Source of the DNA: Fibrobacter succinogenes
GTDB taxonomy: Bacteria; Fibrobacterota; Fibrobacteria; Fibrobacterales; Fibrobacteraceae
NCBI GenBank assembly: GCA_902756345.1
Contig: CACVQR010000004.1
Coordinates: forward strand, 124,001-188,000
Length of the DNA: 64,000 bases
Direction of reading: 5' to 3'
In this document: positions 32,915 to 42,278 of the stretch, in pieces
Layout: every line of letters begins with the position of its first letter
Numbering within the stretch: the stretch's first letter is position 1
The notes under the pieces: generated by a model
Seen by the model: only the letters and a program-made list of their open reading frames with translations
Told to the model about the DNA's origin: nothing
The model's database searches: none
Made by a program: the position numbers and the translations under genes

Positions 32915-34209
32915 TTTTTACCTTCCTTTTTTGGTTGTTTAAAATCGTCATAGAAGAACGACCAAGTGGGCGAAGTATTTTCACCGGAATTGGTAATTCG
33001 CGTAACGTTGGAACCGTCCTTTCTCATAATGTAAATCTGGTACGAACCGCTACGGTTGCTCGCAAAGGCAATCAGCTTGCCATCGGGCGACCAAGTGGGG
33101 TGTTCGTTGTTACCGGCGTTACTCGTAAGCTGCACAATGTCAGAACCGTCGAGAGCGCAGGTGTAAATGTTCATGTGGCCGGCATCCATCGAGGTGTAGG
33201 CAATGCGGTCCCCTTCGGGCGACCAGGCGGCGCGTTCGTTATAGCGACCCATAAAAGTCACGCGGCGCAAATCGGAACCATCCTTGCTCATCGCAAAAAT
33301 CTGCGGGCCACCGCCACGGTCACTGGTAAACAGCACTTCCGAGGCATACGGGCTCCAGGCCGGGCTCGTTTGGTTCGACTTGAGGTAAGCGAATTTCTTG
33401 GCCTTGCCCGTTTCGGGGTTACCGATATACAAATCCGTCTTGCCGTCCACTGTGCTCGAGAACAAGAGCTCGCCAGTCTTCGGGTTCACAGCCGGGCTAT
33501 AAGTCTGTTCCAACTGCGGGAACACCGACTTTTCCACGCCACCAAAAGTCTTGGAATAAAGCTTCGGACGGTGCGTCTTGAAATTCACATAATAAAGACC
33601 GGCATTGCCCTTCATCCAAACAGGCATCATGCTAATAGTCGTGTCGCGGGTAATCTGGCTGCGATGGAATCCGTCATAGTCGGACACCACCACCTGCTTG
33701 ACGCCGTCCATCTTGGACACATAAGCAAGCTTGGTCGAGGCCACGCCGCGTTCGCCCCACAGGCGGTAAATCACCTGGTCAAAGAACTGGTGCAAGGCAC
33801 GGCGCATGTCCTTCTGTTCTACCGTGTAAGATTCACCAAGCAGAACATCCTTGGTCTGCGAAGCATACAAGAAGCATTCCACCTTCAGCATCTTGCCGAC
33901 AGGCGTTACCTTACCCGTAATGTAATGCTTGGCATGGGCCTTACTGAATTTCGGCAAGTCAAACTTGTCCGAAGAAACAACGTCGAAGCGGCCAGAAAGG
34001 TTTGCATCGCGAGTCACAATCAAGTGTGGTTTTTCTTCGATCCAGTCAATGGACTTCTTTTCTGCAAAGGGAACAACGCCAATGGGCATCGTCTTGAAGA
34101 CAGAAATACCCACATCCACGGCAATCGTATCGATGGTCGCATGCGATGTCACCGGCAGCATGGCCAGCGCAAAGGCTGCAACGCTTACAAGAAATCTCAT
34201 TTTTTCCAT
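32911..34209 (-). CDS. tolB: Tol-Pal system protein TolB
   Basis: 432 residues with a signal peptide (RFLVSVAAFALAMLPVTSHA). The N-terminal domain (about 30-165) is followed by a beta-propeller of PD40 repeats with the recurring pattern PxWSPxGxxIAFxSxRxG: SPAWSPYASEVLFTSDRGG, RAAWSPEGDRIAYTSMD and HPTWSPDGKLIAFASNRSG are typical. It is the periplasmic partner of Pal and the TolA-like protein. ATG at 34209 or 34200 could start it; the second has GGA five bases upstream. It overlaps pal by four bases. Confidence 0.93.
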   Translation of the reverse strand: MEKMRFLVSVAAFALAMLPVTSHATIDTIAVDVGISVFKTMPIGVVPFAEKKSIDWIEEKPHLIVTRDANLSGRFDVVSSDKFDLPKFSKAHAKHYITGKVTPVGKMLKVECFLYASQTKDVLLGESYTVEQKDMRRALHQFFDQVIYRLWGERGVASTKLAYVSKMDGVKQVVVSDYDGFHRSQITRDTTISMMPVWMKGNAGLYYVNFKTHRPKLYSKTFGGVEKSVFPQLEQTYSPAVNPKTGELLFSSTVDGKTDLYIGNPETGKAKKFAYLKSNQTSPAWSPYASEVLFTSDRGGGPQIFAMSKDGSDLRRVTFMGRYNERAAWSPEGDRIAYTSMDAGHMNIYTCALDGSDIVQLTSNAGNNEHPTWSPDGKLIAFASNRSGSYQIYIMRKDGSNVTRITNSGENTSPTWSFFYDDFKQPKKEGKK

Positions 34210-34269
34210 TCTAATCCACTCGTTTGTTCAATATAATACAATTTTTCGCTACCCCAGACCACAATCACC

Positions 34270-35019
34270 TTAATTCGGTGTGAAATTAAAGTGAAGCACC
34301 AGCGAGGGGGCTCTAAAATTGGGCGGAAGTTCCGGAACCTTCGAAATCTGCACAGCACGCACCGACAAGTGGTCCCAAGTTTTGTTACCGGAACTGCGCT
34401 TGAGGGTAATCGCCGTAATGCCACCAAAGCGGTCCACCGTAAACTGCACCGTGGTCTTTACGTCGCGACGCACGTTCAGGTTCGAGGGCGGATTGAAATT
34501 GCTCATGATAATTTGTTTTAAACGTTCCAAATAAACTTGCATCAGCGGGTCCATGTCTACAGACCCGACCGGGTTCAGGCTCGGTGCCTCCACCGATGTC
34601 GGCAGATCCAGGTCGTCTACTTCAAAATCATCCTGCGGTTCCGGTTCAGGTTCCGGCTGCGGTTCTTCCACCGGTTCAGGTTCGGGCGGTTTTTCCTCTA
34701 CCTTGGGTTCGGGCGGCAACTGCGGGTCAACCTTCGGTTTAGGTTCCGGCTTGGGTTTCGGCTCCAACGGCTTGGGTTCAGGCGGTTTGGGCTCCACCGG
34801 CTTAGGGCGCGGCGGCTGTGGGCGCGGCTGTACAGCCTGCTGTACCTGCACCATCTCGAACACGGGAATCGGTTCCGGTTCATGCTTAAAGTTCACGAAA
34901 TGGAACGCGACACAAATACCTACAACGAGCAAGTGGAACACCACCGCACACACGATGATCTTCGTCGTCATTCCATCGTCTTGCGACGAGAAGTATTGGA
35001 TGTTTCTTTCTTCGCTCAC
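34270..35019 (-). CDS. TonB/TolA-like energy-coupling protein of the Tol-Pal operon
   Basis: 249 residues, starting with GTG directly after the tolR stop codon (TAG-GTG); GGGGAAG in the end of tolR is the ribosome site. A single N-terminal membrane helix (IIVCAVVFHLLVVGICVAF) is followed by a long Pro/Lys/Glu-rich rod (repeated KPxPEPKP type units) that can span the periplasm. The last 90 residues are a TonB-C fold (YLERLKQIIMSNFNPPSNL, TVQFTVDRFGGITAITLKRS). Position between tolR and tolB argues that it does the job of TolA, although its C-terminal domain is TonB-type. Confidence 0.85.
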   Translation of the reverse strand: MSEERNIQYFSSQDDGMTTKIIVCAVVFHLLVVGICVAFHFVNFKHEPEPIPVFEMVQVQQAVQPRPQPPRPKPVEPKPPEPKPLEPKPKPEPKPKVDPQLPPEPKVEEKPPEPEPVEEPQPEPEPEPQDDFEVDDLDLPTSVEAPSLNPVGSVDMDPLMQVYLERLKQIIMSNFNPPSNLNVRRDVKTTVQFTVDRFGGITAITLKRSSGNKTWDHLSVRAVQISKVPELPPNFRAPSLVLHFNFTPN

Positions 35020-35427
35020 CTACTTCCCCGGTTTTTCCTTGGGATTCATCGTCAGGAATCCGAGCTTGGTCACCCCGAGCTTTTGCACCTGGGTCACCAC
35101 TTTCATCACAAGGCCATAGTTCACCGACTCGTCGGCATTGATGACCACCGCCATCTCGCCGTTCCAGAGCGACTTGAACACGTTGTTGAAACTCGCGAAG
35201 TCGACCATCATGTCGGCAATGTAGAGTTCCTCGTTTTTGGTGATTGAAACCTTCAAGAGTTTCTCTTGTTCCATGGTCGGGGCTTCTGCCTTAGGCAGGT
35301 CCACCTTGACACCCTGGCTCATGAGTGGTGCAGAAATGATGAACACAATCAGAATCGCGAACACGACATCGATCATGTTCGTGAGGTTCATCTCCTGCTT
35401 AAGTTCTTTACCGCGACTGCGCTTCAC
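35020..35427 (-). CDS. tolR: TolR/ExbD-family biopolymer transport protein
   Basis: 135 residues. One N-terminal membrane helix (LTNMIDVVFAILIVFIISAP) contains the conserved Asp needed for proton use in ExbD/TolR proteins. A periplasmic domain follows (VKVDLPKAEAP, VVINADESVNYGLVMKVVTQ, GVTKLGFLT). It partners with the TolQ-like protein to energise the TolA/TonB-like rod. Gaps to the neighbours are zero and eight bases, so the operon is tight. Confidence 0.9.
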   Translation of the reverse strand: MKRSRGKELKQEMNLTNMIDVVFAILIVFIISAPLMSQGVKVDLPKAEAPTMEQEKLLKVSITKNEELYIADMMVDFASFNNVFKSLWNGEMAVVINADESVNYGLVMKVVTQVQKLGVTKLGFLTMNPKEKPGK

Positions 35428-35435
35428 TATGCCTC

Positions 35436-36128
35436 CTAGCCGGCCACTTCTTCAAGGGCGAGCAAGTCACCGCGCTTAAAGAGACTAAGCACCTGGGAGC
35501 CAAAGTTGAAGTACGAAATTTCGTTCTGACCGTTGCGGGCAGTAAAGTAGTTATAACCGGCAGAGGCAGGAATTGCAACAACAAGGCCTGCAACCGTGGT
35601 AATCAAGGCCATGGCGATACCCGGAGCGACCACGGTAAGGTCTGCCGAACCATGCTGACCAATCTGGAAGAAGGCGACCATGATTCCCCACACCGTACCC
35701 AAAAGTCCGAAGAACGGGGCGAGGTTGGAGCACGTGGCCAAGAAGCCTAAGTAGCGGTCTTCGGTAAGACGCAGGCCTTCGATCGAACGCTGGATAGTAT
35801 CTTCCAGGAGCGAGGCGCGATGCTGGATCGAGTCATAGCTCACAAAGTTACTGAACTTGGAAGCTTCCTTCAGCACTTCAGACGTGAGGCTCTTCAGCGC
35901 ACTGTCATCGGCGGTTTCGCAGAGGCCCTGCAATTCCACGAACTGGCGCACGTTAATGAATTCGCGGAAGAACACGACGTTTGCGCGCTGGTTCTTGCGA
36001 TTCACGATGTACTTTACAATGATAATGCCCCACGAACCGAGCGACATGACCGCCAAGATGCCCAAAATCACGATGGTCGCGATATCGGACTGTGCAAGCA
36101 TTTGGAGTAAAGGTACCGAATTGTTCAA
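35436..36128 (-). CDS. tolQ: TolQ/ExbB-family proton-channel protein
   Basis: About 230 residues. Three membrane segments fit MotA/TolQ/ExbB proteins: TIVILGILAVMSLGSWGIII near the start, LAPFFGLLGTVWGIMVAFF, and the final GIAMALITTVAGLVVAIPAS with conserved Thr and small residues. The listed start is TTG at 36128 because GGGAGGTGA, a strong Shine-Dalgarno, covers the in-frame GTG at 36134 and sits five bases from the TTG. It is the first gene of tolQ-tolR-tolA/tonB-tolB-pal-cpoB-like. A TATATTG box lies upstream at about 36177-36183. Confidence 0.9.
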   Translation of the reverse strand: MNNSVPLLQMLAQSDIATIVILGILAVMSLGSWGIIIVKYIVNRKNQRANVVFFREFINVRQFVELQGLCETADDSALKSLTSEVLKEASKFSNFVSYDSIQHRASLLEDTIQRSIEGLRLTEDRYLGFLATCSNLAPFFGLLGTVWGIMVAFFQIGQHGSADLTVVAPGIAMALITTVAGLVVAIPASAGYNYFTARNGQNEISYFNFGSQVLSLFKRGDLLALEEVAG

Positions 36129-36261
36129 AATCACCTCCCGTTAGCCGGAAAAAGACTCGTATCTTGTTGTTTGACAACAATATAGCAAAAGACCACGGAA
36201 AAAATTCCGGGGTCCTAGGTAAAATTTGCAACAATATCGTAAGAAACAAAAGTTTACAAAA

Positions 36262-36287
36262 TTGGGGCTTTTGCAGAAAAGCCCCAA
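36262..36287 (-). terminator. Terminator after the GH9 gene
   Basis: TTGGGGCTTTT (36262-36272) pairs perfectly with AAAAGCCCCAA (36277-36287); on the minus strand it is followed by TTTTG. It lies 25 bases past the stop codon. Confidence 0.85.
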
Positions 36288-36311
36288 AACAAATGTTAAG
36301 GGGCATTTGGC

Positions 36312-39300
36312 TTACTTAAGCGATACGATCTTGCTCATGCCATTCATGCGGACAATGTAGCTACCAGGGGTCTGTAAGGTAATGCTTGTCGTTGCATCGG
36401 CTAGCGACTTAGCCGTAACTAGGTGACCAAGGCTATCGAATATGCGAACAACGCCACCCTGCGTGTTTGTCAGCGTGAGAGTCATGCCGTTTACCGCGAG
36501 GTTGAACGTAGGCTGAACGTCGTTCCAAGCGACAGTCGTATGCTCAGAAGAACTGCTTTCGGCCTCCGATGACGAGGACGACTTGGCCTCGCTTGAAGAA
36601 GATTCCGACTTCGCAGAAGAGCTGCTCGATTTCGTCTCAGAGCTGCTGGACGGAGCCACTGACGAGCTGGACTTCACCGAAGAACTAGAAGGAGCGACAG
36701 AACTGCTCGATTTCGCCTGAGAGCTGCTGGACGGAGCTACCGACGACGAAGACTTCGCTGAAGAACTAGAAGGTGCGACAGAACTGCTCGATTTCGCCTG
36801 AGAGCTGCTGGACGGAGCTACCGACGACGAAGACTTCGCTTGGCTCGAAGACGACACAACCGAGCTGCTTGAAGAACTTCCCGTGTAAACAGGGATTTCA
36901 GCAAATGTTGGAGTTTCACCTGTTGCAAGCGCTTCCAAAGCACCCACAAGGTAAGCAAGAGGAGCATTCCAGTTGATAGCCACTTCATTAGTCGCATAGC
37001 TACAGCTATTGTCATAATAAGCCGTCGCCGGATAAGTCCTGGAATAACTACAGCTAGAGCCAACATCGCTATTGTCCTTATTCTGCGGACCACCCACCAG
37101 CATACCGGGCACAGGAGCCTTGATTCTGTCAGCCTGGGAAATTCTGTGGTGCGGATTTTGTGGAGAATTAGAACCGAATCCGGTGACAAAGCTCATACCA
37201 AGCGGGTTTTCGCCCAATAGATAGTCCACCACATTAACAGCAGCATTATAATACCTTTCATCTTCTGTCATATAGTATGCATGAAGCAGCCACACGCCCT
37301 GATTGGCAGCGACGGCGTTCGAGCCCCACACATAATCATCCGAAGTCATAGGAACCATAAAGCCCTTACTTGCATTTTCAACAAGTTTGTCCGCTGTAGC
37401 AATCAATTTTTCGTAAGCACTTGCACCATACTTGTCCTTATAAACGGACTTGTCGTAATTGGCGAGACCATAGACATTCTGCCATGAAGGAACATCTCCC
37501 GAAACTCCAACCGTTTTGTAATCAGGATTTCCTGTCACAACATAAAGTTCCGTCGAAGCAAATTGATATTCGTCAGAAGCGTCCGCATCTTCGTAAGCAC
37601 CCGTTTCCACTCCTACGGGATTCGCATAATAAAGCGCTTCCGGGTTGAATCCGGCCCAAGCATACGCCCTTTCCGCGGCAGACAGACATTTTTCTGCAAA
37701 CACTGCATCAAACTTTTTGTAAACGCGATAAGCCTTCGCCATGACCGCTGCAAAATCGTAAGTAGCAGTTACACTCTTACCTATTGCATACCGCTTACCC
37801 GTATCATCAACCGGCATAACCGTCTTGGGGAACGCAAGTCCCGAAACCTTATGATAAACGCCTCCATCAGGAGCCTGCATCGTAAGCATCCAATCCAAAT
37901 TGTACTTTATTTCAGCAAGCAAATCGGGCAGATTTCCTTCTTCCGGAATATTCCACTTGAGAGACTTGAAGTAGTTGGGATAATGTTCGTACAAAGCGAG
38001 CAACGTGTAAGTGGTTATACCCGAATTGACGATATACTTTCCATAATCGCCGGCATCGTACCATCCCTTGCCACTGTTAAACACGCGATCATCCCCTGTA
38101 GAAGAATGCGCACGGACAGCCGTATCCAAGTGGCCCGCACTACGCTTGTAGACTCCCGCATACACCGAATCCAAATCCATGGACGCTCGTTGATAGTAGA
38201 AGAATTTGAGAGACGCCTTTAATATATCCTCATAAGGGGCATCAGTCACAACAAGATCCTTATAGATGGTATCCGCGCCCTGCCGCACAATATAAGAACC
38301 AACCTTGTCTAAACCAGTAAATTCTACGGGACGCACTCGAACACCACCCGCCGCAAAGAAGGAAGATTCACCAGGAATAGCGGAATAAGCAACCTTGCCA
38401 TCCTGATCTAAAAACTGAACCACATTATCGTTTCCAAATCGCAGGAGGAATTCCTTGAAGCCATTTTTCCTATAAGCAACCTGGTTCGCATAAACCTCTC
38501 CCGGGCACTGAACTTCACGTTCTTCAACCTTGACATTTCGAATGGCAAATCCGCCATAACGCGCACCACCATTGATATAGAATGTGGCCGAAGTGGTGGA
38601 GCCGCAATAATCATAAGTATCCGATTCAAAATCTCCATTCAACGAAAACAGATGTTCAAAGTATACCGTATTCGGAGACGTTGACTGCATAACGCCCACA
38701 TAAACAGAATCCCATGTAGCATCGTCAAAAAGATACCCGTTCCCGACAATCTTATAGGAATGTCCCTTCGTCAAGGTTATCGTATGGCGAGCTTGCAGTG
38801 CATAGGCCTTGTTACTTTCATAAGAAGACCAGAACTTGAGCACCTCGTAGCCGTCGTCATCTATTTCAAACTCCACTGCACCCGCCGTTCCCGCATTAAC
38901 GGTCCAGCAGCTGCTTAAATAATTATATGTATGTTCGCCATCAGAAAAGTTTCCACAACCTTCCAACGCATCACCCACCCAGTCAGGGTCATGAATTACT
39001 TCCGCATAATTAAAGCTAGAGGAGCTACTCTTTGCACTAGAACTGGAAACAGCTGAAACAGAACTGGAACTTACGTAATAGGCGAAGCTATAAGGTTCTG
39101 CGTTCGGATCTGTAAAGTAAGCCATATAGCGAACATCTCGTGTTGCAGGGGCAACAACCGGATTCCAGCCAGCAAACTCGTAATCCTTGCTTACGGGAGT
39201 TTCTCCCTTATATACGGGAAGTTCACCATAGGAAACGGAATCGTTCTGCAAAACATCCAATCCGTTCATAAAATCGATGGCATAGCGACTGTACTCAAAT

Positions 39301-42059
39301 TTTGCAACAAGAACCACCGGAGTCGAAAACGAGCGACTTTTCCCTATCGTTCCCACAGCGGTTTCACCATCATACCAACCTAAAAGCTTGCGTCCCGGAG
39401 CATCGTCCGAGGGCATTGTGATCGAGGTACTCTTGCCCGAAAGAACATACCTTAAAACCGTATCGCCTTCTACAACGAATTGGACTAGCCCAGGTTCTGA
39501 GGATATCTCCGAGAACACAGCGTAAAGCGAATCATCGCCCGTCATGACGTCATCCGTCTTAAAGGCTTTCCCTTTAGATACCCAATAATCAAATTTCAAT
39601 TCGTCATCAACAACGGTCGGATCCGGTTCACTTATGGGACTTGCCAAATGGCCTGTATAATCCGTGTAGGATGTACCGATATAATAAGTCTTTACGCGAA
39701 TAGTTTTCGAGGAATCCAGAAAAGACACCTTATATATGGGACGATTCTTGTCATCTGCAAAGACCGGGTAGCCGGAACCATTCCAGCTCCAAAATTTCTG
39801 ATTCAAAGTTTTTCCGTTACAGGTATTCAAAAGCCATGCAAAATCCAAGTTTTGCATTTCCGATGTGGTTTTGGTGTTTTTGCCCATGGAATCAATTCCA
39901 AGGCGACTTCTATCCATGTACGAGCATGTATTGACCGACGCTCCCGCCACATTCTTGCCACTAGCCATGATGGAATCCGCAGTGCTGTACGCTCCCGCAA
40001 AATATGCATTTTTTCTTGAATCACGATACAAGGCAGCAACATTAGAATCGTTACTGGCCCAACGAACAATCACATTGCCCCTATTGATGTTAGCGCCCGC
40101 CACCAACGTGTATTGAGATATTCCCGCTGCAAGGGCACTGTACGACTCTTTTCCAACAATTTCTATACGTCCCTCGTTGATGCAGTAATCAACGGTATCC
40201 GGAAAATAGCCAACAATGCCACTAGCAAAATAATGTTTTCCGGAGGTATCTGCCGAAGGCTGGACGTAAATATTTCCGTAATTATTGCTTCGATTCACGC
40301 TCCAAGTCCTGTAGCCAACTAAACCGCCAAAATAACCCGTCTTAGTCGCCATGCCGGACTCGTCAATATAGTCGATATTGCCATGGTTTTCCGAATCAAG
40401 AATTTTCGTATAATACCCATAACCAACAATACCGCCATAATAGCCATTCCCGCTACAATAAGCGCCCGCTGGCGACGTATAGATAAAAATGTCGCCATAA
40501 TTTTTCACATTGGTCATAACCGTAGACGAATCGGAATTATACGACAGAATTCCACCGATGTCGCATCCCCCCTTTGTCACAAGTGACAAATGCCCGCGAT
40601 TCACCACATTCGTCAATTGATGGACATAGTTACCATGATCGGACTTGCTTATGTTAAATATTTTGCCAACAATACCGCCCACATTTGTCATACCCGTAAG
40701 ATTGCCTTCGTTTACCGCATTCTTCAGGTTCAAAACAGAGGTATAACTATTGCTATAGGAATAGCTTCCTCCCCTAAACACACCAACGATTCCTGCGACT
40801 AAGCCACCAACAATATCTACCTTGTTGACAACACCGTCAATAGTGAATCTTCCTGTGGCATTTGTTACAAACCCACTATTGGTCTGACTAGACGAAAGAA
40901 TGCTGGAACCAATTTGCCCTTCGTTTACGCAATCCTTAATAAGATAAACTCCCACAGAATCCGTCTTTCCAATAAAGCCCGCACTACGTCCTGCATAGAC
41001 ATTCCCCTTATTCACACTCCTCGTTATAGAAACATTATTTCTGCCCCAGCCAACAAAGCCTCCGCCAACCCCCCAATTTTTTTCATTTTTAGACACTTTG
41101 CCTTCGTTTACGCAATTGTCTATTTCCAGAACACCCTCGTTCACGGCAACAAAGCCGCCCACAACAAGTCCTTCTTTGGACTCATACCCCGAAACCACAT
41201 GTCCCCTATTTACAGAATTCTTTATGGAGGTCAAGGAACTATTCTTCGCTATACCATAAATAAATCCTCCAGACGACCCTGCGGAATCAGTCAACACATC
41301 GCCATTGTTCGCGCAACTATCAATGGATACCTTACCATAAACCATTCCAATAAAGCCACCATTGTCGCGTCCACTCACGCTACCGTCGTTTACAGAGTTC
41401 TTAATTGTCGTTGATGAACCCTGTGCGGCAATTCCTATAAGACCGCCAGCAGAGTAAGCTCCCTCAATGGTGCCATTGTTACGCACATTGCCAATATAAG
41501 ATGTACCAAGAATAGCACCAGCGATACCCGCCGCATAATTAGTATCTCTTACAAAGCCGTTGAATTCACAATTCAAAAGAGAATCACCTGCAAAGCGGGC
41601 CACAATTCCACCAGAAAAGGAGGTACTGCTGCCCATGGTGGAGCTTGTGATGGAAACATTTTCCAGGGTCAAATTTTTGATGACACTCCCCTTTGCCACC
41701 GCACCGAAAAGCCCTGCATAGAGTTGGCTTTCAGCAATGTATATGCCAGAAATCTTGTGACCATCGCCGTCAAAAACACCTGCATATTTGGAATCCGCTG
41801 TTCCTATGGGAATCCACTCCGTAGTCAAAGCAGAAACAGGAGTTTCCCAAATGACAATATCGTCCTTGAGGATTGCGTTGTAGTCCACGTTGCCCTTGTT
41901 CACCTGCATCGCAAACCAGGCTAAATGCTCCGGAGAAGAAAGCTCGTAAAAAGTCTTGCCGTCTATATCGCAAGACGTAGGCTTAAGCAAATCGCCTTCC
42001 CAGTTGGCAAAAACCAGGGGGCATACAAATAAAAAGGCTGCAATCAGTTTTTTGAGCAT
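36312..42059 (-). CDS. Giant modular GH9 cellulase with GLUG-repeat N-terminus
   Basis: 1915 residues, starting with a signal peptide (LIAAFLFVCPLVFA). Residues of about 80-770 are a long array of GLUG-type beta repeats (GGIVGYGYYTKILDSENHGN and many similar). About 780-1000 hold Listeria-Bacteroides/InlB-type repeats (YEFAGWNPV, AYF). About 1025-1180 is a carbohydrate-binding-like beta-sandwich. About 1186-1270 is the Ig-like CelD_N domain (VYANQVAYRKNG), and about 1273-1720 the GH9 catalytic domain. The catalytic region has GWYDAGDYGKY (catalytic Asp pair), NPHHRIS and NEVAINWNAPLAYL with the acid Glu. A Ser-rich linker of repeated VAPSSSSQAKSSSS units precedes a C-terminal sorting-like module. 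GAGG lies six bases before the ATG. The enzyme should cleave beta-1,4-glucan at the cell surface; the GLUG array suggests a long adhesive stalk. Confidence 0.92.
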   Translation of the reverse strand: MLKKLIAAFLFVCPLVFANWEGDLLKPTSCDIDGKTFYELSSPEHLAWFAMQVNKGNVDYNAILKDDIVIWETPVSALTTEWIPIGTADSKYAGVFDGDGHKISGIYIAESQLYAGLFGAVAKGSVIKNLTLENVSITSSTMGSSTSFSGGIVARFAGDSLLNCEFNGFVRDTNYAAGIAGAILGTSYIGNVRNNGTIEGAYSAGGLIGIAAQGSSTTIKNSVNDGSVSGRDNGGFIGMVYGKVSIDSCANNGDVLTDSAGSSGGFIYGIAKNSSLTSIKNSVNRGHVVSGYESKEGLVVGGFVAVNEGVLEIDNCVNEGKVSKNEKNWGVGGGFVGWGRNNVSITRSVNKGNVYAGRSAGFIGKTDSVGVYLIKDCVNEGQIGSSILSSSQTNSGFVTNATGRFTIDGVVNKVDIVGGLVAGIVGVFRGGSYSYSNSYTSVLNLKNAVNEGNLTGMTNVGGIVGKIFNISKSDHGNYVHQLTNVVNRGHLSLVTKGGCDIGGILSYNSDSSTVMTNVKNYGDIFIYTSPAGAYCSGNGYYGGIVGYGYYTKILDSENHGNIDYIDESGMATKTGYFGGLVGYRTWSVNRSNNYGNIYVQPSADTSGKHYFASGIVGYFPDTVDYCINEGRIEIVGKESYSALAAGISQYTLVAGANINRGNVIVRWASNDSNVAALYRDSRKNAYFAGAYSTADSIMASGKNVAGASVNTCSYMDRSRLGIDSMGKNTKTTSEMQNLDFAWLLNTCNGKTLNQKFWSWNGSGYPVFADDKNRPIYKVSFLDSSKTIRVKTYYIGTSYTDYTGHLASPISEPDPTVVDDELKFDYWVSKGKAFKTDDVMTGDDSLYAVFSEISSEPGLVQFVVEGDTVLRYVLSGKSTSITMPSDDAPGRKLLGWYDGETAVGTIGKSRSFSTPVVLVAKFEYSRYAIDFMNGLDVLQNDSVSYGELPVYKGETPVSKDYEFAGWNPVVAPATRDVRYMAYFTDPNAEPYSFAYYVSSSSVSAVSSSSAKSSSSSFNYAEVIHDPDWVGDALEGCGNFSDGEHTYNYLSSCWTVNAGTAGAVEFEIDDDGYEVLKFWSSYESNKAYALQARHTITLTKGHSYKIVGNGYLFDDATWDSVYVGVMQSTSPNTVYFEHLFSLNGDFESDTYDYCGSTTSATFYINGGARYGGFAIRNVKVEEREVQCPGEVYANQVAYRKNGFKEFLLRFGNDNVVQFLDQDGKVAYSAIPGESSFFAAGGVRVRPVEFTGLDKVGSYIVRQGADTIYKDLVVTDAPYEDILKASLKFFYYQRASMDLDSVYAGVYKRSAGHLDTAVRAHSSTGDDRVFNSGKGWYDAGDYGKYIVNSGITTYTLLALYEHYPNYFKSLKWNIPEEGNLPDLLAEIKYNLDWMLTMQAPDGGVYHKVSGLAFPKTVMPVDDTGKRYAIGKSVTATYDFAAVMAKAYRVYKKFDAVFAEKCLSAAERAYAWAGFNPEALYYANPVGVETGAYEDADASDEYQFASTELYVVTGNPDYKTVGVSGDVPSWQNVYGLANYDKSVYKDKYGASAYEKLIATADKLVENASKGFMVPMTSDDYVWGSNAVAANQGVWLLHAYYMTEDERYYNAAVNVVDYLLGENPLGMSFVTGFGSNSPQNPHHRISQADRIKAPVPGMLVGGPQNKDNSDVGSSCSYSRTYPATAYYDNSCSYATNEVAINWNAPLAYLVGALEALATGETPTFAEIPVYTGSSSSSSVVSSSSQAKSSSSVAPSSSSQAKSSSSVAPSSSSAKSSSSVAPSSSSQAKSSSSVAPSSSSVKSSSSVAPSSSSETKSSSSSAKSESSSSEAKSSSSSEAESSSSEHTTVAWNDVQPTFNLAVNGMTLTLTNTQGGVVRIFDSLGHLVTAKSLADATTSITLQTPGSYIVRMNGMSKIVSLK

Positions 42060-42066
42060 AGAGTCC

Positions 42067-42154
42067 TCGTTGTGCTATCGAGATAAATATAGCTTAAAAC
42101 AGTCTGAAAGTAAAGAAAAAAAAACAATTACGTAAGGAATGTGAGCTAGAGCAA
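42067..42154 (-). promoter_or_regulatory. Duplicated 88-bp promoter block, copy 2, before the GH9 gene
   Basis: Gap-free match to 23941-24028. Read on the minus strand: A/T run, GCTATATTTATCTCGATAGC and ACGAGG ribosome site, then the GH9 ATG seven bases past the block. Sequence on both far sides of the two copies is unrelated. Confidence 0.65.
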
Positions 42155-42278
42155 ATAATCAAGGTCGCTTACGGTTCTACAGCAATCAGTCACCAAAAGT
42201 TAGCCTCCATTTGGATACTACCAAATTTTCCATCATCAGTCATAAAACCTCCACGATTTTCCCTAAAAATCTTGAAAT

